Below, one piece after another: positions 1 through 8,230 of a stretch of DNA of 64,000 nt; the first letter of the stretch is position 1; every line of letters begins with the position of its first letter. The stretch covers positions 4,278,001 to 4,342,000 of the forward strand of contig NZ_BLZR01000001.1 in assembly GCF_014193895.1 (NCBI RefSeq), given 5' to 3'. The translations under genes and the position numbers were made by a program. This DNA is from Clostridium fungisolvens (GTDB lineage: Bacteria; Bacillota; Clostridia; Clostridiales; Clostridiaceae). The notes below the pieces were generated by a model. It searched no databases. It was given only the letters and a program-made list of their open reading frames with translations, and was not told the origin of the DNA.

Positions 1-3000
1 CTGAAATTTCTCCAGGTTTCATCTGAAACTTCATTTGCAACATCTAATCTCCAGCCATTTGAACCTTGTCTTAACCATAATCTAGATATTGCATCTTGTC
101 CATCAATTATTTCATTTGCCCAAGATTTAACTTGATATTCTGATCCATTTAACGCTTGAATAACTGGCATAGAGTCATATCCCCACCAGCCTTCGTAGCT
201 GTAATGTTCAGTTGAAAGACCTGAATCTACCTTTTTATTCTCAACCTTGAACCAATCTTTGTAGTGAAGATCTGTTATTCCCTTTGAAGCCAAATCAGCA
301 GTAACTTGCTTCTCAGCATCTTGCTGACTTAGATTTTGTAAATTCATTAAATCATAAACTCTTGACCAATATTGATATGCTCCTATTGGCTTATTCTTAG
401 CCATATATTTATCATACCTATCAAAGTACACGGAATCATCAGATACATGGTTAAACACTCCGTCTAGTATTATGTGCATACCTCTTTCACTAGCTGCTTT
501 TGTAAGGTTTGCAAAGTCTTGCATATTTCCTAGCAAAGGATCTACCTTTGAGTAGTCTGTAGTATCATATCTATGGCTGGAAATAGATTGTCCAACAGGG
601 TTAAAATAAAGTATGTTAACCCCAAGAGCCTTAAGGTAATCAAGTTTCTTTTCTACCCCTTTAAGGTCTCCGCCGTACATTTCATTACTCCAGTTACCGT
701 CACCTACAGTTCCCTTATAGTCAGGGTTTATCTTTGGATTTCCATTTTCATCTTTTATCACATTTCCATCTTTATCTTTTAAATATTCAAGTTCAGGATC
801 TTCCGTTATGCTATACCAGTTTGTGTAGAATTCATATGGAGTCATTCCTCTTGAAAGCTTTTGCAAGAAATCATTATCAGTATCTCCATCAAAGAATCTG
901 TCAGGGAATATTTGATATACAACACCATTTTTCATCCAATCTGGAGTCTTAAAATCTTTTTTATAAATATTTAAACCATACTCTAAGACTGATGATAAAT
1001 CTCCAGCCTTACCTGTTCCAAAATACCCATCATCATCACTATAGGTTTTTACATCTGATCCATTGGATATAACAAAATAATAGGTGTATTGTCCTATTGT
1101 ATTAAGTGTAAACTTAGCAGTCCATTTATCGTGGCTATCATCAAAGGTACCATTCTTGCTCATTTCATATTTGTTTATTCCTTCTGGCCCTTTTACAATT
1201 ATCTTTGCTTCTGTTAAATCATCTTTAGCCGCCTTTAAATTGAAGGTTAATTCTTCTCCTTCTTTTGCTGCACCAAATGGCATTTTATAATCTGAACTTT
1301 TAGAATCAAACGAAACTTCATTTTCATTAATCTTCACTGTAGCTGCATCATTAAAAATTGTCTCAGTTATTGGATCAAAGTTTATTGATACTAGCTTATC
1401 TTCTGAAAGTTCTATAGGATTAACCTTATAAGTTTTATCACCACATTCTATTACTAATTGATCATGAATTCCCTTTTTCAAACTTAGTTCAGCTGAATAA
1501 ATTCCTTTATAATCATTATCCTCAAGCTTAACTTTTTCAGAAAGTTCAGGACCAGTTATAAAGGCATCCACCATTGTATAACTTGTCGAATCAACCACAA
1601 AGTGACTGTCATCGTTATAGTAAAATGTAACATCTCCAGCCTTTGAAACAACAAGTGGAATGTTAGCGCCATCTTTTACAGCCTTCTGTCCATAATTTTC
1701 AGTCCAGCTCCCCATGGCTATCTTATATTCATAACTTCCAGATGGAACATCTTTTAAAGTAAGTTTATACTTTCCATCTCCTACATATTCCATTGCAGTT
1801 TTATCTGATCCGGCAGTCCATGCTGATTCTCCTGCAACAGTTTGAATAGTACCTGCTATAACTACTTTTCTACCTGAAAAACCTGCAAACTTATATATAG
1901 AGTTACCATCCTTTTGATCTTGTACTGATGGATCCGTTATCCAATTGCCATCAACTATAAATTTATATTGGATTTCCTTTGCAACATCACCAACTCTAAC
2001 TGAAGTTGACCATATTCCATCAGCATCTTTAACCATCTTAATTTTATTATTCTGCCAATTTGTTATATCTCCAGCCAAATAAACTTCCTTGGCATTTAAG
2101 TCTTTATATAAAAACTTCACAGTACCATTATCATTTAAAACTGGCCCACTTAATTCTACTGGTGGCTTAGGAACACTTTTGAGTCCTAATAATTCAGCTA
2201 CTTTTGTATAGTCATTTATAGAATCATAAACAGTTTTGTTCCTTTCATCAGCAACAAAGACTACCTGTTTTCCACCACTTGGTATTGTTATTTTTACATT
2301 TGGTCCTGATGGAATTCCTCCGTCATCCCAAGAATAGTTATTAAGTATCTTATACTCAAAATCACCACCACTGGCAAAATATCCTGAATATACAAACAAT
2401 CCTGTATTATTTAATGGATATAGCTCCCAGCCCTTTTCATCAGTTTTCCAATCAATAGATTGTCCACTCTGTCTTATAGTTCCAATCAGTGATGGACTTT
2501 TTAAATATTCTGGCACAGCTATATCGTTGCTTGCATATCCTTGTAAATAATCTGCAAAAATAGTTATTTTATTAGTTCCTTTTGGTATGATTACCTTTAC
2601 ATTATCTCCGTTATTTCCAACCTCTCCATTACCCCATGCACCATTAAAAGCCACTTTATATTGGAGCTCGTAATCATTTGCTTTAGCAGAATCTTTTATT
2701 TGAAAAGTTTTACTATAGATTCCACCACCAATATAATCAAGCTTAAAATTATCATCTGCAGGGTTCCAAGACTTACCACCATCTAATAGATTGTCTATGT
2801 TACCTGTTAGTATAGCTTTTGTTTTAAACTGATCTGCATTATTTATAGAATCATATAATTTCTTCTGTTTATAATCTAATCTAAAATATACCTTTGTATC
2901 AATGTCTAAGTTTAATTTTATATTGTCACCACTCTTAATTCCGTCTTTGCCATAATTCTCATCAAAAGATTTATTCATGGCAACTTTATATTCATAACTT

Positions 3001-3251
3001 CCTGCTTTTAGGTCTAATGAAGTTTCATATATACCATTTTTATATTCTTTCATAAGACCTTTCAAATTAGATGGATTCCACTGATCTGATTTCTCAGCAA
3101 AAAAATCTCCCACAATGGTTGCCATGGCATCAGCTTGTAAAACAACTTCATCTTCTGCCATAACAGGCTTCACATAAATATTACTAAACAAAGTAATAAA
3201 TAATGTTAGGCAAGCGAATAAACTCAGAGCTTTGTAATACTTTTTTCTCAT
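1..3251 (-). CDS. Secreted amylopullulanase-like GH13 enzyme, 5' part (runs off left edge)
   Basis: About 1083 codons are visible and the frame is still open at base 1, so the C-terminus is missing. The chosen ATG at 3251 lies 6 bases after AAGGGGG; an ATG at 3257 sits too close to it. The protein starts with a signal peptide ending near VMA-EDE. It then has several tandem starch-binding-like modules of the X25 type (residues about 33-125, 128-225, 230-330 and 430-530; recurring SYEYKVA and YDSIN/VDSTS blocks). A CBM48/20-like module sits near 340-430 (VYLAGDITNW). The GH13 barrel begins at VYQIFPDRFFDG, followed by DGVFNH and WRLDVANE, whose Asp is the family nucleophile. It should hydrolyse alpha-glucans outside the cell. 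Pullulanase versus alpha-amylase specificity cannot be fixed without the missing end. Confidence 0.9.
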   Translation of the reverse strand, partial: MRKKYYKALSLFACLTLFITLFSNIYVKPVMAEDEVVLQADAMATIVGDFFAEKSDQWNPSNLKGLMKEYKNGIYETSLDLKAGSYEYKVAMNKSFDENYGKDGIKSGDNIKLNLDIDTKVYFRLDYKQKKLYDSINNADQFKTKAILTGNIDNLLDGGKSWNPADDNFKLDYIGGGIYSKTFQIKDSAKANDYELQYKVAFNGAWGNGEVGNNGDNVKVIIPKGTNKITIFADYLQGYASNDIAVPEYLKSPSLIGTIRQSGQSIDWKTDEKGWELYPLNNTGLFVYSGYFASGGDFEYKILNNYSWDDGGIPSGPNVKITIPSGGKQVVFVADERNKTVYDSINDYTKVAELLGLKSVPKPPVELSGPVLNDNGTVKFLYKDLNAKEVYLAGDITNWQNNKIKMVKDADGIWSTSVRVGDVAKEIQYKFIVDGNWITDPSVQDQKDGNSIYKFAGFSGRKVVIAGTIQTVAGESAWTAGSDKTAMEYVGDGKYKLTLKDVPSGSYEYKIAMGSWTENYGQKAVKDGANIPLVVSKAGDVTFYYNDDSHFVVDSTSYTMVDAFITGPELSEKVKLEDNDYKGIYSAELSLKKGIHDQLVIECGDKTYKVNPIELSEDKLVSINFDPITETIFNDAATVKINENEVSFDSKSSDYKMPFGAAKEGEELTFNLKAAKDDLTEAKIIVKGPEGINKYEMSKNGTFDDSHDKWTAKFTLNTIGQYTYYFVISNGSDVKTYSDDDGYFGTGKAGDLSSVLEYGLNIYKKDFKTPDWMKNGVVYQIFPDRFFDGDTDNDFLQKLSRGMTPYEFYTNWYSITEDPELEYLKDKDGNVIKDENGNPKINPDYKGTVGDGNWSNEMYGGDLKGVEKKLDYLKALGVNILYFNPVGQSISSHRYDTTDYSKVDPLLGNMQDFANLTKAASERGMHIILDGVFNHVSDDSVYFDRYDKYMAKNKPIGAYQYWSRVYDLMNLQNLSQQDAEKQVTADLASKGITDLHYKDWFKVENKKVDSGLSTEHYSYEGWWGYDSMPVIQALNGSEYQVKSWANEIIDGQDAISRLWLRQGSNGWRLDVANEVSDETWRNF

Positions 3252-3272
3252 ATTCATCCCCCTTATACTTTC

Positions 3273-3309
3273 ATGCAATCGATTGCATGTCAATGCGAAA
3301 CCGTTTGCA
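3273..3309. promoter_or_regulatory. Two cre/LacI-family operator-like sites upstream of the amylopullulanase
   Basis: Bases 3273-3288 form the perfect palindrome ATGCAATCGATTGCAT, which satisfies the catabolite-responsive element consensus WTGNAANCGNWWNCA. A second, weaker match (GCGAAACCGTTTGCA) has its centre 22 bp away, about two helical turns. Both lie just upstream of the start codon and overlap a minus-strand TTGACA. This fits carbon control by CcpA or a MalR-like LacI-family repressor; which protein binds is inference. Confidence 0.6.
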
Positions 3310-3430
3310 CTGTAATTATATTATACATGTTCATAATAATATTTCATTTGTGAATTCATATGAATTATTTAAATACTTTTTATATGAAATTCCATATTAT
3401 GTAATTATAGCTTTCTCTTTACATAAAAAT

Positions 3431-3487
3431 ACCACTTTGTAGTTAAATAGTTAAAACCATCACGGATTAACTTGACTACAAAGTGGT
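3431..3487. terminator. Long inverted repeat, 13-bp stem, between upstream region and coiled-coil gene
   Basis: ACCACTTTGTAGT (3431-3443) is exactly complementary to 3475-3487, with a loop of about 31 bases. It lies just downstream of the 117-aa minus-strand gene. It may serve as its terminator, although there is no strong T-run. Confidence 0.45.
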
Positions 3488-3509
3488 CCATATTTAAATT
3501 TGACTAAAA

Positions 3510-3863
3510 TTAGAAGGTTTCTAGTTGATCTTTTCTATTAGCTTGCTTATCCTTAATATTGTTGAGGTCTTTTGTTGACATATTTTCTCCATTATTCTTT
3601 ATGTATCCTGCAGCATTTATCATGTTATCGATTATATTTTGCTGCTCATCTTCTTTATAATTGTCTCCATATACAATTTTGTCCTTTAGGGTGTCTATTT
3701 CTCTTTTTCTCGCATCTTGTATCTCTTCAGCATGTTTCATTTGCTCAGAGGATATTATATCTTGATTTTGCTCTATATGTCTTTCTGTTCTTGTATACTT
3801 TTCAACAGTATCTACTATCTGATTTATTCTATTTTCTACTTCTTGTTTTCTTCCATCATTCAT
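3510..3863 (-). CDS. Hypothetical charged, coiled-coil-prone protein, 117 aa
   Basis: The start is supported by AAGGAGG seven to eight bases upstream of the ATG. The protein is soluble, highly charged and rich in Glu, Lys, Asn and Gln, with no membrane segment, signal peptide or cysteine. Long stretches such as EVENRINQIVDTVEKY and KREIDTLKDKIVYGDNYKED look alpha-helical and coiled-coil forming. I do not recognise a family. It stands alone between the amylopullulanase promoter region and the tRNA cluster, so context gives no functional hint. Confidence 0.7.
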   Translation of the reverse strand: MNDGRKQEVENRINQIVDTVEKYTRTERHIEQNQDIISSEQMKHAEEIQDARKREIDTLKDKIVYGDNYKEDEQQNIIDNMINAAGYIKNNGENMSTKDLNNIKDKQANRKDQLETF

Positions 3864-4260
3864 AATTATTACCTCCTTAAAAACTTTTTGACCTAAACGT
3901 GGTAAAGCTTATAGTACTAATAATTTAATGATATGTTTTGAAATATTTCTAAAATTAAGTGATTTTTCGTAAGCTTATTAAATCACCAAATTATAGATAA
4001 ACTACTTCCTATTGAAACTTATCAAAATAAAGATTCGTAGAAACATCGAAATATTTATTTTGACTCTAAGGTTTGAAGTACTTTATCTGTTCAATTGAAA
4101 TGGTTCAATTATATTTTGCACCTAAGTAGTCTAATAATACTTATAAATAAATTCATAGTTTATTTATTTTAACCTTCTTAAGAATGGCTAACCATTATTT
4201 GTTTTAATTAATCATATAATTAAACCTTTAATGAAACTTAAAATTAGCGAAGCTATAAAA

Positions 4261-4337
4261 CAAAAAACATCTACCATTTTCGTAAAGGCAGATGTGCAAA
4301 AAAGCTCACTGGAGAAGGTTTCTTAAACATTTTTTTA
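4261..4337 (+). repeat. Structured intergenic element, family 1, copy 4 (plus orientation)
   Basis: Contains CATCTACC-loop-GGCAGATG (one G-U pair) followed by an A-rich linker and GCTCACTGGAG, matching three other copies near 4.8, 12.5 and 12.8 kb on the opposite strand. The second hairpin is degenerate here. Read on the minus strand, the first hairpin followed by TTTTTTG would act as a terminator. The rest of 3864-4368 holds nothing else I can identify. Confidence 0.5.
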
Positions 4338-4368
4338 TTTAAATTTGTTTTAAATATTTTTTAAAACA

Positions 4369-4399
4369 AAAAAAATCATAATCGAATGATTATGATTTT
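4369..4399 (-). terminator. Terminator after tRNA-Lys
   Basis: An 11-bp stem (AAATCATAATC, GAAT loop) is followed on the minus strand by a run of T. It directly follows the 3' end of tRNA-Lys and closes the tRNA cluster. Confidence 0.8.
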
Positions 4400-4475
4400 T
4401 GGTGCACCATCAGGGACTCGAACCCGGGGCACCCTGATTAAGAGTCAGGTGCTCTACCAACTGAGCTAATGGTGC
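4400..4475 (-). tRNA. tRNA-Lys (anticodon CTT)
   Basis: Complete cloverleaf on the minus strand. The acceptor GCACCAT pairs with ATGGTGC, the 7-base anticodon loop is CTCTTAA, the T loop is GTTCGAGTC, and the CCA end is encoded. It reads Lys AAG codons. It is the last tRNA of the minus-strand cluster. Confidence 0.96.
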
Positions 4476-4480
4476 TTATT

Positions 4481-4554
4481 TGGAGCGGGTAGTGGGAGTC
4501 GAACCCACCTTTTCAGCTTGGAAGGCTGGAGTATTACCGATATACGATACCCGC
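4481..4554 (-). tRNA. tRNA-Gly (anticodon TCC)
   Basis: Complete cloverleaf on the minus strand, 74 nt, with anticodon loop CTTCCAA, acceptor GCGGGTA/TACCCGC and an encoded CCA. It is only five bases from tRNA-Lys, so the two are probably co-transcribed. Confidence 0.96.
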
Positions 4555-4619
4555 ACATTAAATTCTATAAATATTATAAATCAATTCCAAACTACTTGTC
4601 AACATTTTTTTTAATAACT

Positions 4620-4694
4620 TGGCTGGGGTGGTAGGATTCGAACCTACGACTGGCGGAGTCAGAGTCCGCTACCTTACCGCTTGGCGACACCCCA
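4620..4694 (-). tRNA. tRNA-Gln (anticodon CTG)
   Basis: Complete cloverleaf on the minus strand with anticodon loop CTCTGAC, acceptor TGGGGTG/CACCCCA and an encoded CCA. It is closely related in sequence to the tRNA-Gln(TTG) about 300 bases upstream. Confidence 0.96.
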
Positions 4695-4783
4695 ATGTCA
4701 ACATTTTAATTTTATCACTAGATCGATTATTTGTAAATATATACATATATAAAAATTATCTTAAATCTTTATATCTTAGAGAA

Positions 4784-4975
4784 TAAAAAATTCGCTAAAG
4801 TGATTTTCTTTAGTAAATTTTTTTGTGCGTCTGCCTTTTCTTAAGCGTATGTGAAGAATCTTACAGGCGACATATTTTTCTTTTTTTATTCTTTAACTTA
4901 TACTATATCATAAGTATGTTCTCATAATTATCCACAGATATATTTGATGCATAAATATCTAAAGAATAAAAAAAA
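4784..4975 (-). repeat. Structured intergenic element, family 1, copy 1
   Basis: About 190 bp, matching 12712-12901. On the minus strand it has an outer inverted repeat (TTTTTTTATTCTTTA at one end, TAAAGAATAAAAAAA at the other), then the CGCCTG.../GGCAGACGC hairpin, an A-rich linker and a terminator-like hairpin CTAAAG-loop-CTTTAG with a T-run. It lies between two tRNA-Gln genes. No protein is supported here; the short reading frames are not conserved between copies as proteins. Confidence 0.6.
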
Positions 4976-4993
4976 CAGCACGTATAACGTGCT
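4974..4993 (-). terminator. Terminator after tRNA-Gln(TTG)
   Basis: The short stem AGCACGT-TAT-ACGTGCT is followed on the minus strand by a run of eight T, immediately downstream of tRNA-Gln(TTG). Confidence 0.75.
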
Positions 4994-4994
4994 T

Positions 4995-5069
4995 TGGCTG
5001 GGATGGCAGGATTCGAACCTACGGATAATGGAGTCAAAGTCCATTGCCTTACCGCTTGGCGACATCCCA
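4995..5069 (-). tRNA. tRNA-Gln (anticodon TTG)
   Basis: Complete cloverleaf on the minus strand with anticodon loop CTTTGAC, acceptor TGGGATG/CATCCCA and an encoded CCA. It reads CAA and probably CAG. Confidence 0.96.
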
Positions 5070-5074
5070 AAATA

Positions 5075-5151
<77 letters not shown>

Positions 5152-5206
5152 ATTTCAAACAAAATATATTTTAATATATCTTTTATAATATGTCAATAGT
5201 TATATT

Positions 5207-5881
5207 TTAGACTATCTCTGTCAAATCCCTTGTTAAAGTTAACTTTAGTTTTTCTCCACTAACTGGATTTTTATGAACCTGCTTACATAGTTCTATCCAC
5301 TTCTCTTCACTCATTCCTATCTTCTTCTCAAAGGCATCTTCACTATCAGTTTGTAGGTTAGTATTTATAATAAATTGACCTAACTCAGATGCAGATGAAA
5401 ATACCTTCATATATAAGAATGTATCTATGTCTCCTAACCAACTCATATTGAACTCTCTAGAAAACTTTTTTAACTCTTTCATAACTTTATCGCTTGGAAC
5501 ATCCCACAATGATTTTATAAACGCTATTTGTTTTTTCATTACAGCCGCCTCTGATTGACTTAACTTTCCGTCCTTCAATCCCTCTGATATAATCTTTTCA
5601 GCATTCAATTGAGAGAATTCTGCTATATTTTTATATTTTCCTTCTATCCATTTATAAAATGCTTCTGGAAGTAAGCAATATTGTATATATCCTAATAACA
5701 TTTTAGCCTTAGGTATTGGTGTCCAAACACTTTGTATTCCAGACTTTCTTGTAAAAATTACGTAATGCATATATACTGTTTTTTCTGTTATAGGTTCATT
5801 TTCGAATATTCTAGATTTTAAAGTTTTATTATTTCTTACTAGTTTATCCCAATAATCTATAGAGTTATAAGTTACTATCAT
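5207..5881 (-). CDS. Hypothetical protein, 224 aa
   Basis: The start is supported by GAGAGGAAGTGG ahead of the ATG. The protein looks soluble, has mixed helix-forming segments, and lacks a signal peptide, transmembrane segment or metal-binding motif. I recognise no domain. Codon use resembles the neighbouring genes, so it is probably a real gene and not a shadow. It ends about 55 bases before tRNA-Arg on the same strand; a shared transcript is possible but not shown. Confidence 0.7.
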   Translation of the reverse strand: MIVTYNSIDYWDKLVRNNKTLKSRIFENEPITEKTVYMHYVIFTRKSGIQSVWTPIPKAKMLLGYIQYCLLPEAFYKWIEGKYKNIAEFSQLNAEKIISEGLKDGKLSQSEAAVMKKQIAFIKSLWDVPSDKVMKELKKFSREFNMSWLGDIDTFLYMKVFSSASELGQFIINTNLQTDSEDAFEKKIGMSEEKWIELCKQVHKNPVSGEKLKLTLTRDLTEIV

Positions 5882-6084
5882 TTAACCACTTCCTCTCTAA
5901 ATATGTAAACCTTTTCTATTTAATTATATTTCATATTATTTTATAATGCAATGTAAAAAACCACTTGCTTTAGATTTAACATTTCCAGTTATGTTATAGG
6001 AATCCAACTTTTCAACATTTATATGCTTGATTGTACCAATAGTTCATGATATTTTATAATTATAAAATATTCAGGAGGAATCAT

Positions 6085-6486
6085 ATGTACCGATGCGAGA
6101 TCTGTGGAAAATCAGCAGATATTCATCATATTGTTTATAAGAGTGAAGGCGGACTTGATATAAGGCTAAATTATAAATATTTATGCCACAGCCACCATCG
6201 TGGCAAAGATGGCCCCCATAGAAATAATGCAGTCAATTTAAAATATAAAGTTGAATTACAGGATAAACTCCAAACCATTTTATTTAAAGAACATTATACT
6301 TTTATTGATTTATTAAAGATATTAGATATAAACAACAATTCTTTAAAAAAGCTAGTAAGAAATATAAAACTGTTTAAAGAAGGTTATAAGTCTAAAGATA
6401 TTATTTTTCAAATAATGGGCCAAAAATCGTACACTAGTGAAATGATAGAGGATTTTATATTGGAAAAAATACTTTCTAATTACTAA
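6085..6486 (+). CDS. HNH endonuclease-like protein, 133 aa
   Basis: The ATG at 6085 follows AGGAGGAATCAT and is preferred to an upstream ATG at 6046 that lacks a good site. The N-terminus carries CEIC (residues 4-7), ADIHHIV (11-17) and CHSHHRGKDGPHRNN (34-48). This matches the CxxC...HH...CxxH layout of small HNH nucleases, which use a beta-beta-alpha-metal fold to cut DNA. The remaining 85 residues are helical, including repeated LK.L-type segments that may bind DNA. Clostridial genomes carry many such stand-alone genes of unknown role. No intron, intein or phage gene is nearby. Confidence 0.75.
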   Translation: MYRCEICGKSADIHHIVYKSEGGLDIRLNYKYLCHSHHRGKDGPHRNNAVNLKYKVELQDKLQTILFKEHYTFIDLLKILDINNNSLKKLVRNIKLFKEGYKSKDIIFQIMGQKSYTSEMIEDFILEKILSNY

Positions 6487-6535
6487 TATTATATTCACTA
6501 CTACCTCATTGTTTGTATATAAATATAAAAATATA

Positions 6536-6583
6536 TTAAAATAGTCAAAATCATAAAGCTTCTTATGATTTTGACTATTTTAA
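6536..6583. terminator. Bidirectional terminator after the HNH gene
   Basis: A stem of about 21 bp (arms TTAAAATAGTC... and its complement) with a 6-base loop lies 50 bases downstream of the HNH stop codon. A/T-rich flanks allow termination in both directions. Confidence 0.75.
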
Positions 6584-6636
6584 TATTAGCACAAACACTT
6601 TTATTCTATAAATAGAATTATAATTTTCTAAATAAA

Positions 6637-6664
6637 AAAAGCAGCTTTCTAGCTGCTTTTTATT
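6637..6664 (-). terminator. Terminator after tRNA-Gly(GCC)
   Basis: The stem AAGCAGCT-TTCT-AGCTGCTT is followed by T-rich sequence on the minus strand, immediately after the second tRNA cluster. Confidence 0.75.
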
Positions 6665-6739
6665 TGGAGCGGAAGACGGGACTCGAACCCGCGACCTTCA
6701 CCTTGGCAAGGTGACACTCTACCATTGAGTCACTTCCGC
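6665..6739 (-). tRNA. tRNA-Gly (anticodon GCC)
   Basis: Complete cloverleaf on the minus strand with anticodon loop TTGCCAA, acceptor GCGGAAG/CTTCCGC and an encoded CCA. It reads GGC/GGT. Confidence 0.96.
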
Positions 6740-6742
6740 AAG

Positions 6743-6826
6743 TGGTGCAGATGAAGGGAGTCGAACCCCCACGCCGTAGGCGCTAGATCCTAAGTCTAGT
6801 GCGTCTGCCAATTCCGCCACATCTGC
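6743..6826 (-). tRNA. tRNA-Leu (anticodon TAG)
   Basis: Class II tRNA of 84 nt with a long variable arm, anticodon loop CTTAGGA, acceptor GCAGATG/CATCTGC and an encoded CCA. It reads CTN codons. It lies three bases from tRNA-Gly(GCC), so the two are probably co-transcribed. Confidence 0.96.
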
Positions 6827-6891
6827 ATTGCTCACAAAAAATATTATACACTATTTAGAAATAAAATCAATAGTTTTTTATATTATTTTTT

Positions 6892-6966
6892 TGGAGCGGC
6901 AAACGGGATTTGAACCCGCAGCCTTCACCTTGGGAAGGTGACACTCTGCCGTTGAGTTATTACCGC
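6892..6966 (-). tRNA. tRNA-Gly (anticodon CCC)
   Basis: Complete cloverleaf on the minus strand with anticodon loop TTCCCAA and an encoded CCA; the acceptor contains one T-G pair. It reads GGG. It shares most of its sequence with tRNA-Gly(GCC) about 230 bp away, suggesting local duplication. Confidence 0.95.
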
Positions 6967-7148
6967 TCATAATTTATAGTAACATTTTACCATATTAATC
7001 ATACATTGTAAATATATAGTGACATTTTTGCTATTTAGTAAGTTAAAACATCAATGATTTTTTAACTTGTCATTTTTTTTAAATTAGTTATATTACCTAA
7101 TTATTATTAATATAATTCATAAGAAATAATATTTGGAGGAACTATCCC

Positions 7149-7412
7149 ATGAAAAACTTAGATGAAATCTTATTAGAAGAGGTAAAAAGGGCACTTACTG
7201 AACTATACAATGACTATTCAGAAATAACTACAATTGGAATTATAGAAAAGATTACAGGTTCCCCATATACACCCTCCTATAGTACAAACAATATTGGGCT
7301 CACAAGTTTTATAAGCAATTATGAGAATGAACTAGGCTTGGAATTTCTAAATTACGAAAGCTCTTATTGTAATGAATATAACTCACAAACTGCAGTATGG
7401 AGATTTAAATAA
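7149..7412 (+). CDS. Small hypothetical protein, 87 aa
   Basis: The ATG follows TTTGGAGGAACTATCCC, a good ribosome binding site. The protein is acidic at the N-terminus (LDEILLEEVKRALTELYND) and looks like a small mixed alpha/beta protein. It has one Cys near the C-terminus and no membrane segment. I recognise no family. It stands alone between the tRNA cluster and the repeats upstream of thrS, and no partner gene suggests a toxin-antitoxin role. Confidence 0.7.
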   Translation: MKNLDEILLEEVKRALTELYNDYSEITTIGIIEKITGSPYTPSYSTNNIGLTSFISNYENELGLEFLNYESSYCNEYNSQTAVWRFK

Positions 7413-7622
7413 ATAGCACTATTACATTTCTTCTATGTTGTTCTATTATATACTTCACAACTCTAAATTATGATATTTACAAAAAAGTTTACATAATCAA
7501 ACTAGGTTATGCAAATATTATAATTTAGGTTTACAGTGTCTCCTACCGCCCTAAATCTCTTTAAGTTAAGAAAGAAGAACACATTGAAAACTTTGTATAG
7601 TTTTTAATTAGGACTTATTTAA

Positions 7623-7719
7623 AGATGAAACACTTCAATCCGAAATCTATTTTCACCCCCCCTCTGGTTTCTGAGCGGAGAGTTTGAAAACATAAATTTA
7701 ATTATGAAGTGGTTCATCT
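7623..7719 (+). repeat. Structured repeat, family 2, variant R2 (complete copy)
   Basis: A 15-bp outer stem (AGATGAAACACTTCA with TGAAGTGGTTCATCT, one mismatch) encloses an inner inverted repeat TTTTCA...TGAAAA and a C/G-rich apex containing CTGGTTTCTGAG. The same 5' arm reappears at 63959. It shares the CCGAAA...TATTTT block and the apex motif with the R3 elements, so R2 and R3 look like one superfamily. The preceding stretch 7413-7622 shows nothing I can identify. Confidence 0.65.
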
Positions 7720-7723
7720 ATAA

Positions 7724-7821
7724 AGAGTTCTTATATCGAAACTTAATTTATACTTGTTCTAAAATCCTGGCTTCTGAGGATTTTCGGGCATGTATAAATT
7801 AATAGTTGAGTTAGGAACTCT
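7724..7821 (+). repeat. Structured repeat, family 2, variant R3, copy a
   Basis: Three nested stems are visible: an outer AGAGTTC/GAACTCT, a middle TTAATTTATAC/GTATAAATTAA and an apical AAAATCC/GGATTTT. Two more copies lie at 29928-30123 with compensating base changes in the outer and apical stems. It ends nine bases before the -35 box of the thrS promoter. Confidence 0.7.
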
Positions 7822-7829
7822 ATAAATAC

Positions 7830-7858
7830 TTGACATTAAAATAAAATAAACTTATAAT
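7830..7858 (+). promoter_or_regulatory. Sigma-A promoter of the thrS T-box transcript
   Basis: TTGACA (7830-7835) and TATAAT (7853-7858) are separated by 17 bp and lie directly upstream of the T-box leader. Confidence 0.85.
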
Positions 7859-7865
7859 TTATAAA

Positions 7866-8105
7866 AAATAGCTAAGTTTAATTCTATGAAGAGAAGAGTA
7901 AGCTTTGGTACATTTGCAGAGAGAAAATACATTTGCTGTGAGTATTTTTATATGGAATTAGCTGAAAACTAACTCTGAGTGACTTTAATAAAGTCCGTGA
8001 AAATCGCGTTAAGATTACTAAAGTGACTTGTTTTTCAAGTAATTTGGGTGGAACCACGGGAATGATATTCTCCCGTCCCTTGATATAGGGACGGGAGTTT
8101 TTTAT
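7866..8105 (+). promoter_or_regulatory. T-box riboswitch controlling thrS
   Basis: The conserved T-box GGGTGGAACCACGGG lies at 8046-8060. It is followed by a terminator (CTCCCGTCCC/GGGACGGGAG, 8070-8097, then six or more T) that competes with the antiterminator. Upstream is a Stem I with an AGTA...GAA specifier-loop arrangement. The likely specifier is ACT (Thr) at 7968-7970, though its register relative to GAA is not certain. Uncharged tRNA-Thr should allow read-through into thrS. Confidence 0.93.
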
Positions 8106-8230
8106 TTTGTCTAAAAACTGTCCTTTTCAAGTTTAATTTATATTTAAATGTACTTCTATCTGTTTTCCACGGAATATGAGTTTAAACTTAGGACTATTAT
8201 ATAAATTTTATTATGAAGGGAGATTCACAA

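Noticed and set aside
4927..4935. DnaA-box-like TTATCCACA in element copy 1
   Set aside because: A single site, not kept in copy 2 (TTATCTACA), with no dnaA, dnaN or box cluster nearby; chance occurrence or part of the element.
6085..6486. HNH gene as part of a group I intron, intein or restriction system
   Set aside because: No host gene is interrupted and no methylase or phage gene is adjacent.
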